From positions 1-6,673 of the forward strand of contig JBOGXA010000039.1 of assembly GCA_050694175.1 (NCBI GenBank): a DNA stretch of 6,673 nt, in the 5' to 3' direction. The first letter of the stretch is position 1; every line of letters starts with the position of its first letter. The DNA comes from JBOGXA01 sp050694175. GTDB lineage: Bacteria; Actinomycetota; CADDZG01; WHSQ01. The position numbers and the translations under genes were made by a program. This document shows, piece after piece, positions 1 to 5,052 of this stretch. The notes below the pieces were generated by a model. It searched no databases. It worked only from the letters and a program-made list of their open reading frames with translations, and was not told the DNA's origin.

Positions 1-1
1 G

Positions 2-103
2 CCCGGCGTCGATCCGTCCGACGTCGTGGCCGGCGACCCGGACGAGCTCGCGGCGCGATACCCCGAGGCTGCGGCGCTGATTCGCGACTTCACCGGTCAC
101 TGA
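2..103 (+). CDS. C-terminal end of a CDS entering from the left
   Basis: An open frame runs from the window edge to a TGA at 101-103 and gives 33 residues, starting PGVDPSDVV and ending IRDFTGH. The third codon positions are almost all G or C, as in real genes of this genome, and the composition (acidic, Ala-rich, with a helix-like AARYPEAAALI stretch) suits a soluble C-terminus. No domain can be named from so short a piece. It ends 54 bases before the stop codon of the convergent pseudogene. The frame could be chance in GC-rich DNA, so confidence is moderate. Confidence 0.5.
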   Translation, partial: PGVDPSDVVAGDPDELAARYPEAAALIRDFTGH

Positions 104-156
104 GCGCACCGCGAGCGGCGTCGCAGGGTCAGACGCGAGGCGGAGCCCAACTTCGC

Positions 157-660
157 TCATCTCTCCGGTAGCCACTCCGTGCCGTGCTCGTTGCGCACAT
201 AGGTGTCGAATCGTGGGGCTCGCCGCAGGTGGTGGCCGCCATCAAACTGCCAGCTTGACGCCCGTGATCCACGCTGCATCGGGCCTGGACAGGAAGCGAA
301 CGGCTGCAGCGATCTCCTCGGGGCGACCCAAACGCTTGATCGGCATGTTGTCGAGATACTCGTTGCGCGGCGCTGCCTCGGTCGTCATCTCGCCGCCAGG
401 TCGCTTGGTACGAGGCCGAGAGTACCGAGTTCACTCGGATGTTCCACGCGCCGAACGTTAGCGGCACTGCGGACGAACATGTCGACTCCGGCCTTCGCCG
501 TCGCGTACGGCGACATATAGGGGATTGGGATGGCGGCAGCGACGCTCGAGATCGCGGTGTACGCGCCGCCACCCGCTTTTGCGCATGCGAGGTGCCGCGT
601 GCTTCAAGGTGAGGAAGTTCCCCGTCAGATTGAGCTCCATGACGTTCCGCACTGTCTGCC
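157..660 (-). pseudogene. Decayed short-chain dehydrogenase/reductase (SDR)
   Basis: Three minus-strand frames together spell the C-terminal two thirds of a classical SDR oxidoreductase (NAD(P)-dependent, cytosolic). In order they give NVMELNLTGNFLTLKHAAP near 650-600, an AISSVAAAIPIPY stretch, the catalytic YATAK (YxxxK) near 510, TFGAWNIRVNSV near 440, MPIKRLGRPEEIAAAVRFL near 345-285, and DGGHHL just before a tail ending EWLPER and a stop at 159-157. Joining them needs frame changes near 573, 455-461, 412-424, 389 and 244-246. The N-terminal third, with the TGxxxGxG nucleotide-binding motif and the NNAG motif, is not found upstream of about 660. It is therefore both truncated and frameshifted. 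Neighbouring genes are intact, so poor sequence quality is a less likely cause. The substrate cannot be told. Confidence 0.85.
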
Positions 661-775
661 TACGCTGCTGGGCTCTGGATGGGATAGGTGTTCGCACCCG
701 GCCAGAAGCTGATGGCGTACGCGCGTGCTTGTCGTCAACGTCGTCACATAAGAGCGCGCCCGCGGAGATTGCCGG

Positions 776-1324
776 TCATAGCCGCAGCTCGAAGCAACCT
801 GTGTTCTCACCGGCGGTCGCCCGGAGGCGCCAGAGCCCGCGTACGGATAGCACCGTTCCCGATGCGTAGAACGGGTAGCCGTCCGTCGCCCAGGCCTTGA
901 GGGCGAAGGTGAATGGAACTTGTTGCGGCGTCGTAGGGTCGAGGAGCTCGGCGACGACCTCGAGCGACTGACCTTCGACCGGGAAGGCGGGGATGTAGTA
1001 CAGCTTCGACTTCTCGAGGGTGCCATCCCAGCGCTCGATGAAGGCAGCAAAGTTGCCGACGACGAACTCTCCCGAGCGCACATTTCGGTGAGTTCCGACC
1101 TCAACACAGCGGTGTTCGGGCGTGCCCGGCGTCTCGCGCCAGAGCTCCTCCCAGCTCCGTCGATCCGGCCTCGAACCACCGGGGTTGGTAGGCAGCGGCA
1201 CATCACGACGGCCTTGTTCTTCGGCGTCACGGCTGCGCTTCTCCGTCCCGTCGCCGTTGGTGCACGAAACCAGCAGGAACACCATCGCCAGCAGGCCAAT
1301 CGTCGTTCGGCTGATTCGCAACAC
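776..1324 (-). CDS. Putative lipoprotein of unknown function
   Basis: This 182-residue protein starts at a GTG (1324-1322). A GGCGGGA stretch lies about six bases upstream and is a weak ribosome-binding site. Residues 1-21 form a lipoprotein signal: a basic start (MLRISR), the hydrophobic segment IGLLAMVFLL, and the lipobox LVSC with the lipidated Cys at 21. A charged linker (22-55) follows, then a domain rich in beta-strand-like stretches (about 56-182) with two cysteines, Cys73 and Cys177, that could form a disulfide outside the membrane. The family is not recognised. The export signal and the C-terminal beta-rich domain suggest a surface-anchored beta-sandwich protein, which is inference. 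It stands alone: an SDR relic lies downstream and tRNA and desaturase relics upstream. Codon use is normal for the window, so it looks functional. Confidence 0.8.
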   Translation of the reverse strand: MLRISRTTIGLLAMVFLLVSCTNGDGTEKRSRDAEEQGRRDVPLPTNPGGSRPDRRSWEELWRETPGTPEHRCVEVGTHRNVRSGEFVVGNFAAFIERWDGTLEKSKLYYIPAFPVEGQSLEVVAELLDPTTPQQVPFTFALKAWATDGYPFYASGTVLSVRGLWRLRATAGENTGCFELRL

Positions 1325-1502
1325 AGGTGGTCCCGCCGATCTCTCGTTGCCGGTTCTCCGACGTCGCTCGAAGGGATGGGGTTGCCTTGGGCCGCGTTGG
1401 GGCCGCGAGAGGCCGCGGAACGACGGGAAACGACCGGTATCGACCGAAGGTATTTTCGCAGATCAGCCGCAAATGAGCTGCTCACGGGAACGGCAACTCC
1501 GG

Positions 1503-1543
1503 CTTGCCAAGGTGAGGGTCGCGGTTCGAATCTCGTCGTCCGC
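1503..1543 (+). tRNA. 3' half of tRNA-Gly(GCC), a likely attachment-site scar
   Basis: The stretch begins with the anticodon loop TTGCCAA (anticodon GCC at 1506-1508) and the 3' anticodon strand GGTG. It continues through the variable region GAGGGTCGC, the T loop GTTCGAATC and the 3' acceptor strand GTCCGC ending at 1543. This order and wording are those of the 3' half of bacterial, especially actinobacterial, tRNA-Gly(GCC). The D arm, the 5' anticodon strand (CACC) and the 5' acceptor strand are absent; the DNA to the left does not pair with it. One base is missing from the 5' T stem (GCGG where GCGAG is expected), so this is not a working tRNA. A fragment starting at the anticodon loop is what tyrosine recombinases leave when elements integrate into tRNA genes. 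A decayed tRNA copy is the alternative. Confidence 0.75.
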
Positions 1544-1574
1544 CGGAGGGCGGCTGGGGCACCACGCCCGTCGA

Positions 1575-1749
1575 GCTGGATCATCCGAGCCCGTTCGAGC
1601 GCGACGGGATCGACTGCACGGGTCACGGTGAGGTAGTCCCGGATCACGATCGCATGGCGCCCCTCCTCGGCGGTCGAGCGCCGGCCCAATGTTCGCCATG
1701 CGTGGTCATCGCCGAAGAGGCCGGCGACCGTCCGGGAGTAGCGCGAGCT
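1575..1749 (-). pseudogene. Fragment of an acyl-ACP desaturase (DesA/FAB2 type)
   Basis: About 58 residues in one minus-strand frame match the middle of plant-type and mycobacterial acyl-[acyl-carrier-protein] desaturases, di-iron enzymes that place a double bond in acyl chains. Visible are SRTVAGLFGDDHAW, then AEEGRH (1671-1654), which is the EExxH iron-binding motif, then IVIRDYLTVTRAVDPVALER ending at RARM (about 1584). Full-length members have roughly 300 residues and a second set of iron ligands. Here the N- and C-terminal parts are missing and there is no start codon. The N-terminal edge abuts repeat copy 1, and about 30 bases separate the C-terminal edge from the tRNA-Gly scar. The frame stays open for 400 codons across neighbouring DNA, but only this stretch resembles a protein. 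It cannot be active. Confidence 0.8.
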
Positions 1750-1750
1750 C

Positions 1751-1797
1751 CTGGTGTGGGTTTTTGGGACACACACCGGATCATGAAGGAGCCAACC
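1751..1797 (+). repeat. Dispersed 47-bp repeat, copy 1
   Basis: This copy matches copy 2 (3206-3252) at 44 of 47 positions. The left part contains GTGTGGGTTTTTGGGAC and the right part is GGATCATGAAGGAGCCAACC, identical in both copies. GGTGTG at 1753-1758 can pair with CACACC at 1772-1777, so the left part forms a six-base-pair hairpin. The repeat touches the broken N-terminal edge of the desaturase fragment. Read on the minus strand it encodes WLLHDPVCVPKTH, but this is only a translation of the repeat. A transposon end, a structured regulatory element and a small noncoding repeat family are all possible. Confidence 0.8.
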
Positions 1798-1836
1798 AAG
1801 CAGTCCGGGAAACCGGGGAAGGCTCACTGCGTCGTA

Positions 1837-2154
1837 CTACCTCGGCATCGCTCGATGACGGGTGCTTGCATGTCGATCGATGCTCGCCGCGGAGTTGTAC
1901 ACGTGGAGAACCGACAGCATTACGGTGAGGACGGTGAAGTGGCCGGCGCCGAGAAATGAGGAGCCGTCTATGACGACGGTCCGAATGCTTTCGCCGCCGA
2001 ATTGCGCGTCAACGCGGCCGACGATGGTTCCTTCGGCGCGGGTGTCACCGATGAAGATATCTTCCTTCAGCATCTCTCCTGCGACGATGACCGTGGTTCC
2101 GAGGGGCAGCGCGACAAGGAGTTCATGTGCATTCGCGAAGCGGGGCAGGATCAT
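1837..2154 (-). CDS. Hypothetical protein, 105 aa
   Basis: The protein starts at ATG (2154-2152) and is not recognised as a member of any family. The first 85 residues have strong C/G third positions and alternate short hydrophobic and charged stretches (LLVALPLGTTVIVAGEML, EGTIVGRVDAQF, IRTVVIDGSSFLGAGHFTVL), which suggests a compact beta-rich soluble fold. The last 15 residues (SIDRHASTRHRAMPR) have poorer codon bias and may be read-through past an old end. No Shine-Dalgarno sequence precedes the ATG. The same frame stays open for about 25 more codons upstream (GGKLARDSCAPITVEPP) without a start codon, so the gene may have lost its N-terminus or be leaderless. It is divergent from the DUF4352-like gene. 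Confidence 0.55.
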   Translation of the reverse strand: MILPRFANAHELLVALPLGTTVIVAGEMLKEDIFIGDTRAEGTIVGRVDAQFGGESIRTVVIDGSSFLGAGHFTVLTVMLSVLHVYNSAASIDRHASTRHRAMPR

Positions 2155-2229
2155 CGGTGGCTCAACCGTAATCGGTGCGCAGGAATCGCGAGCGAGCTTC
2201 CCGCCGCTCTCCCGATTGATCGCAGTGGC

Positions 2230-2256
2230 TTGTTAGTCGATTTGATGGCGTATCCT
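2230..2256 (+). promoter_or_regulatory. Possible sigma-70-type promoter for the DUF4352-like gene
   Basis: TTGTTA (2230-2235) and TATCCT (2251-2256) resemble -35 and -10 boxes, with a 15-base spacer that is two bases short of ideal. They lie in the 175-base gap between divergent genes and would leave a leader of about 70 bases before the ATG at 2330. This is a by-eye match only. Confidence 0.25.
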
Positions 2257-2329
2257 CGACCTCTCGACGAGGCCCTTACTCGCTTGGCTACCGCAACGTG
2301 CGTGGACAGTCCAGCAGAAGAAGGTGCTG

Positions 2330-3106
2330 ATGAGTACGAGTGAGCATTCTGACCCGACTGCTCCCGACTCGTCGCCACCGAGTCTGCATTGGAGGGCTGA
2401 ACCGCCGTCGCCGTCCGGACCGCCTGCTGGTCCGTCGAGAGGCCGTCGTTGGCGAACGTGGCAGCTCTTGGCGGCGAGTGGCGCGGCGTTGTTGTTGGGG
2501 ACCGGAGTCGGCATGGCGCTCGGCGGCGACGACGACAGTTCGAGCGCTGACATCGGGCGGCAGCTGGGTGACGACGAGAGTGGCTCGAGGGACGAGGCCA
2601 GTGATGGTACTTCTGTCCCGACCGCTACTCCTCGAACGACGACCACCACGGCGCGCAGCTCCGAAGCAGGGACGCGAGAGAACCCGTTACCCGTCGGTAC
2701 GCCACTCAAGACCAGTGAGGGATGGGAAGTTGTCATCAACGGTGTGGACTTCGAAGCCGCCGACGGCATCGCGGCTCAGAATCAGTTCAACGACCCGGCG
2801 CCCCCCGGGCTCCGATATGTTCTCGTCAACGCCACCATTACGAACAGCAGCACCGAGCCCGGCTACCCCGACGTTGCGGTCTCCATTGAGATGATCGGGT
2901 CGCAGAACCGAGTCTGGGACGGCGCCAATGCCTTCTGTAGCGCCGTGATTCCCGAACCGATAAGCAACGCGGGGGAACTCTTTCCCGGCGGCGGCTACAC
3001 CGGCAACGCCTGTTTGCAGGTGCCGGAGGCCGAGGTCGCTGACGGCTCGCTGCTGCTTGTGGTCGGACCGGCGTTCGGTGACACGGTCTTCGTGCGAACG
3101 TCGTGA
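2330..3106 (+). CDS. Membrane-anchored DUF4352-like extracellular protein
   Basis: The ATG at 2330 is chosen because GAAGG (2320-2324) lies five bases upstream; a GTG at 2324 would overlap that site. The product has 258 residues. Residues 1-43 are a Pro/Ser-rich cytoplasmic tail ending in a basic patch (SRGRRWR). Residues 44-65 form one membrane helix (WQLLAASGAALLLGTGVGMAL), followed directly by GGDDD. Residues 66-117 are an acidic, Ser/Thr-rich linker with TTTTT. Residues 118-258 form a beta-rich domain with NPLPVGTPLKTSEGWEVVING and RYVLVNATITNSS, the layout of DUF4352-type immunoglobulin-like domains, and cysteines at 203 and 228 that could bond. The domain should sit outside the membrane. 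Such domains occur in many Gram-positive surface proteins without known chemistry; binding or scaffolding is inference. It stands alone between two divergent or convergent minus-strand genes. Confidence 0.85.
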   Translation: MSTSEHSDPTAPDSSPPSLHWRAEPPSPSGPPAGPSRGRRWRTWQLLAASGAALLLGTGVGMALGGDDDSSSADIGRQLGDDESGSRDEASDGTSVPTATPRTTTTTARSSEAGTRENPLPVGTPLKTSEGWEVVINGVDFEAADGIAAQNQFNDPAPPGLRYVLVNATITNSSTEPGYPDVAVSIEMIGSQNRVWDGANAFCSAVIPEPISNAGELFPGGGYTGNACLQVPEAEVADGSLLLVVGPAFGDTVFVRTS

Positions 3107-3132
3107 GCTAGGTGTAGATCCCAGCAACGTTG

Positions 3133-3149
3133 GTCTGGCAGACCCAGAC
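3133..3149 (+). terminator. Weak hairpin after the DUF4352-like gene
   Basis: GTCTGG (3133-3138) and CCAGAC (3144-3149) form a perfect six-base stem with a five-base loop, 26 bases after the stop codon at 3106. There is no T-run behind it. High-GC actinobacteria often use such tail-less hairpins, but the stem is short, so this is a tentative terminator. Confidence 0.3.
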
Positions 3150-3205
3150 TGTCGAGACTCTCTGCGTCCACGACACCACGCACCGTCGCGAGAGTGTCCG
3201 CCGTT

Positions 3206-3252
3206 CTGTTGTGGGTTTTTGGGACGCACACGGGATCATGAAGGAGCCAACC
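3206..3252 (+). repeat. Dispersed 47-bp repeat, copy 2
   Basis: Forty-four of 47 bases equal copy 1; the three changes are all in the left, hairpin-forming part. Only TGTG/CACA pairs here (four base pairs). It lies about 100 bases after the DUF4352-like gene and 186 bases from the stop codon of the convergent VOC gene. Beyond the left edge a short stretch (ACTC.CG.GACGGT, read on the minus strand) is also similar to the flank of copy 1, so the original unit may have been longer than 47 bases. Confidence 0.8.
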
Positions 3253-3437
3253 CACCGAGTCTCGACCCCTCCACGTCAGCGCTCGCATCCACGGCCGGCG
3301 GGACACGCGAGGTGCCCGCAGAAGCGGGGCAACTCCACTCCTCGAGATGCGCTGTTCGGCGTGCGTGTTATGGCGCGTCCCGGAGCGGCACTTCAGAGAC
3401 GCCGACGAGGCGGGAGCCCTGCTTCGCGACGGTGGTG

Positions 3438-3812
3438 TCAGCTGTGGCTGGTATCGATGACGCAGAAGCGGTTTCCCTCGGGATCGGCGAGGACGATGAA
3501 GTCGGGGTCCTCCGGGTATCGGTCCCAATCGACGCGCGTGGCACCGAGAGAGACAAGCCGCTCGACCTCGGAAGCTTGGTCGGCAGCATCGCCTGCGTAG
3601 AGATCGAGATGGACACGGGGGTACTGCTGCGCGGGTGTCTCGCTGAGATCGAGGGCCAGGTAGGTCCCGTGGCCTGCGGCCGGAACGAGGATGGCAAAGT
3701 CGTCATCGACCTTGATCTCGCGTTTCGGAACGTAGTTCAGCGCCTGCGCCCAGAAGGCCACCGCTCGGTGTAGATCCCCAACGCCCATGACGACCGTTCC
3801 GATACTCAGCAT
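3438..3812 (-). CDS. VOC-family (glyoxalase-fold) protein
   Basis: This is a complete 124-residue protein of the vicinal oxygen chelate fold, the family of glyoxalase I, ring-cleavage dioxygenases and fosfomycin or bleomycin resistance proteins. The two beta-alpha-beta-beta-beta modules are visible: GTVVMGVGDLHRAVAFWAQA at residues 5-24, and VHLDLYAGDAADQASEVERL at 67-86 leading to IVLADPEGNRFCVID at 106-120. His68 and Glu112 fall where metal ligands lie in the family, and DPEGNRF is the usual final-strand motif. The length is typical of small single-domain members. The start ATG (3812-3810) has no clear ribosome-binding site but begins exactly where the fold begins. The substrate is unknown, and it could be a lyase, an isomerase or a sequestering protein. 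It is divergent from the nuclease-like gene. Confidence 0.92.
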   Translation of the reverse strand: MLSIGTVVMGVGDLHRAVAFWAQALNYVPKREIKVDDDFAILVPAAGHGTYLALDLSETPAQQYPRVHLDLYAGDAADQASEVERLVSLGATRVDWDRYPEDPDFIVLADPEGNRFCVIDTSHS

Positions 3813-3963
3813 TGTTCGAGTCTTGCAGCCGCCGCGTCAGCTCGACACTCAGCGCCCAGCGACCGCCGGCACGTGTGTACCGGCATCCTTGCTCGCGGGA
3901 TCGAGGGCGCGCGGAAAGTGCCGATCGGTGTGCCTCTCGGCTAGCTCCGGCACCGAGTCTGGG

Positions 3964-3980
3964 CGCGCGTTCTGTGCGCG
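3964..3980 (+). other. Short GC hairpin in the divergent intergenic region
   Basis: CGCGC (3964-3968) pairs with GCGCG (3976-3980) around the loop GTTCTGT. The 14-mer GCGTTCTGTGCGCG inside it (3967-3980) recurs at 4784-4797 in the hairpin before the APH gene. The rest of the 280-base gap between the VOC start and the nuclease-like start shows no other gene or clear promoter. Confidence 0.35.
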
Positions 3981-4094
3981 TAACCACGGCGGCAGAAGTA
4001 AGCCGACGCGAATCTGTCCGCCTGACTTCGGAGCGGCGCTGGAAGACGTACCGTACCAATGCACGGGACTCGTGTCGCTGCGATACTGCACAGG

Positions 4095-4610
4095 ATGGCC
4101 GAGGAGATTGGTGAGAGCCTCGTCGGTGCGTACCTTCGGTATATCGAGGGTTGCGACCTGGTCGTGCACAACACACAGCTGTCGAAAGAGCAGGGTGAGA
4201 TCGACGTCTTAGGACTCAAGCTCGGCACCGACGCGAAGGTCATCTTCGCCGAAGTCACAACGCATGTCCTCGGCATGCAGTACGGCAGCTACGAGTCAAC
4301 GGTGCAGAAGGTCGTTGCCAAGATCAAGCGGGCCCACAGCTATGCCGAGACGATGTTTCCCGATGAGCGACCGCGCTACGAGATCTGGAGTCCCGTAGTG
4401 CCCAAGGGGAAGCTGACCGACGAATTTGCAGCTCTGGAGAGCAAGTACAGCGATGAAGACCTGGACGTGCGCTTCGTGATCAACGAGATCTTTACAAACC
4501 GCGTGCGAGAACTTGTGGAGCACGCGAAGCACAACTCGAAGGCAACGAGCGACCCGGCATATCGCCTCCTACAGATCCTGGTCCGGCTCAAGGGTGACAC
4601 CGGCCTCTAG
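4095..4610 (+). CDS. PD-(D/E)xK nuclease-like protein, stand-alone
   Basis: This protein has 171 residues if started at ATG 4095 (MAEEIGESLVGAYLRY). An upstream in-frame ATG at 4059 adds MHGTRVAAILHR and has GGAAG at 4041-4045, but at a 13-base distance. The core resembles the restriction-endonuclease-like fold: Glu7 in an N-terminal helix (GESLVGAYL), then GEIDVLGL with Asp37, then KVIFAEVTTH with Glu53-Val-Thr55, then a Lys-rich helix (VQKVVAKIKRA, 70-80). The usual motif is E..D..ExK; here Thr replaces the Lys, and Lys72, Lys76 or Lys78 might stand in, as seen in some divergent branches. The C-terminal part (EIWSPVVPKG, then an acidic helix) is unassigned. No methyltransferase or helicase is adjacent, so it is not a standard restriction system. 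A nucleic-acid nuclease or an inactive relative are both possible. Confidence 0.75.
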   Translation: MAEEIGESLVGAYLRYIEGCDLVVHNTQLSKEQGEIDVLGLKLGTDAKVIFAEVTTHVLGMQYGSYESTVQKVVAKIKRAHSYAETMFPDERPRYEIWSPVVPKGKLTDEFAALESKYSDEDLDVRFVINEIFTNRVRELVEHAKHNSKATSDPAYRLLQILVRLKGDTGL

Positions 4611-4744
4611 GCGCGAAGGGACCTGCCGCCTCCATGGGCGCCATCAGCGGCCCTCAGGCACGCGCATGTGCATGCAGGCGCTGGGCACACCCGAGTCTGT
4701 CGTCACCGGACGGTGGCACAGAGGTACGCGGACGTGCCGTTCCG

Positions 4745-4768
4745 TATCGCTTGGTCATACCGATAAGC
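4745..4768 (+). other. Imperfect hairpin in the nuclease-APH gap
   Basis: GCTTGGT (4749-4755) can pair with ACC (4759-4761) and AAGC (4765-4768), leaving GAT bulged on the right. An alternative fold pairs TATC (4745-4748) and GGT with ACC and GATA, bulging GCTT on the left. It lies directly left of the stronger hairpin at 4774-4819. The element is weak on its own. Confidence 0.35.
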
Positions 4769-4773
4769 CGTCG

Positions 4774-4819
4774 TTCGGTACGTGCGTTCTGTGCGCGCCG
4801 TGTGGCGCGGAACGCCGAA
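4774..4819 (+). other. Strong three-tier hairpin with one-sided bulges
   Basis: Three nested stems line up: TTCGG (4774-4778) with CCGAA (4815-4819), CGTTC (4785-4789) with GAACG (4810-4814), and CGCGCC (4794-4799) with GGCGCG (4804-4809), closed by the tetraloop GTGT. All unpaired bases are on the left arm (4779-4784 and 4790-4793); the right arm is continuous. That gives 16 Watson-Crick pairs, 13 of them G-C. It lies 164 bases after the nuclease-like gene and 233 before the APH start, in a 440-base gap with no gene. It could be a structured RNA, a terminator or a single-strand recognition site. Confidence 0.6.
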
Positions 4820-4825
4820 TCCGTT

Positions 4826-4843
4826 CGCTCCTGCTCCGGAGCG
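4826..4843 (+). other. Perfect short hairpin after the three-tier hairpin
   Basis: CGCTCC (4826-4831) and GGAGCG (4838-4843) form six base pairs around the loop TGCTCC; the inner GCTCCGGAGC is also a perfect palindrome. No T-run follows. It may be part of one structured block with the two preceding hairpins. The remaining bases up to 5052 show no gene or clear site. Confidence 0.4.
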
Positions 4844-5052
4844 ATACCGACTGGTTCGCCGGCGAGCACGGCCGCCCGGGATCCGGCATTATCGAATAGT
4901 GCCTAGTGGCTCGACCGACCAGTTACTCGTCTCCACGATCGTGATCAGGCGAGCTTAAAGGGCTGCGGGGTGCCGGCCGTCATAGCCTCGCGGCAAGATT
5001 GCGCCATATTCGCCGGCGGACCCTTCCTCGGGTGCGCTGGTGGGCCATTGCC

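Noticed and set aside
625..1827. A 400-codon minus-strand open frame
   Set aside because: It runs in another frame through the lipoprotein gene and across the tRNA scar and repeat. Only 1749-1575 resembles a protein (desaturase). The rest is Arg/Ser/Pro-rich, as GC-rich antisense frames are.
1751..3252. Shared peptide WLLHDPVCVPKTH in two minus-strand frames, as a conserved protein motif
   Set aside because: It is only the translation of the 47-bp DNA repeat. The flanking residues differ and neither frame has gene-like extension common to both.
3112..3778. Repeated GGTGTAGATCCC at 3112 and 3767
   Set aside because: One 12-mer match is expected by chance in a window of this size and base composition. 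One copy is simply coding sequence of the VOC gene.
4999..5052. TTG or GTG starts extending the APH-like protein upstream
   Set aside because: The added residues (MRHIRRRTLPRVRWWAIA) are basic and unlike family N-termini. ATG 5053 has a better-placed ribosome-binding site.
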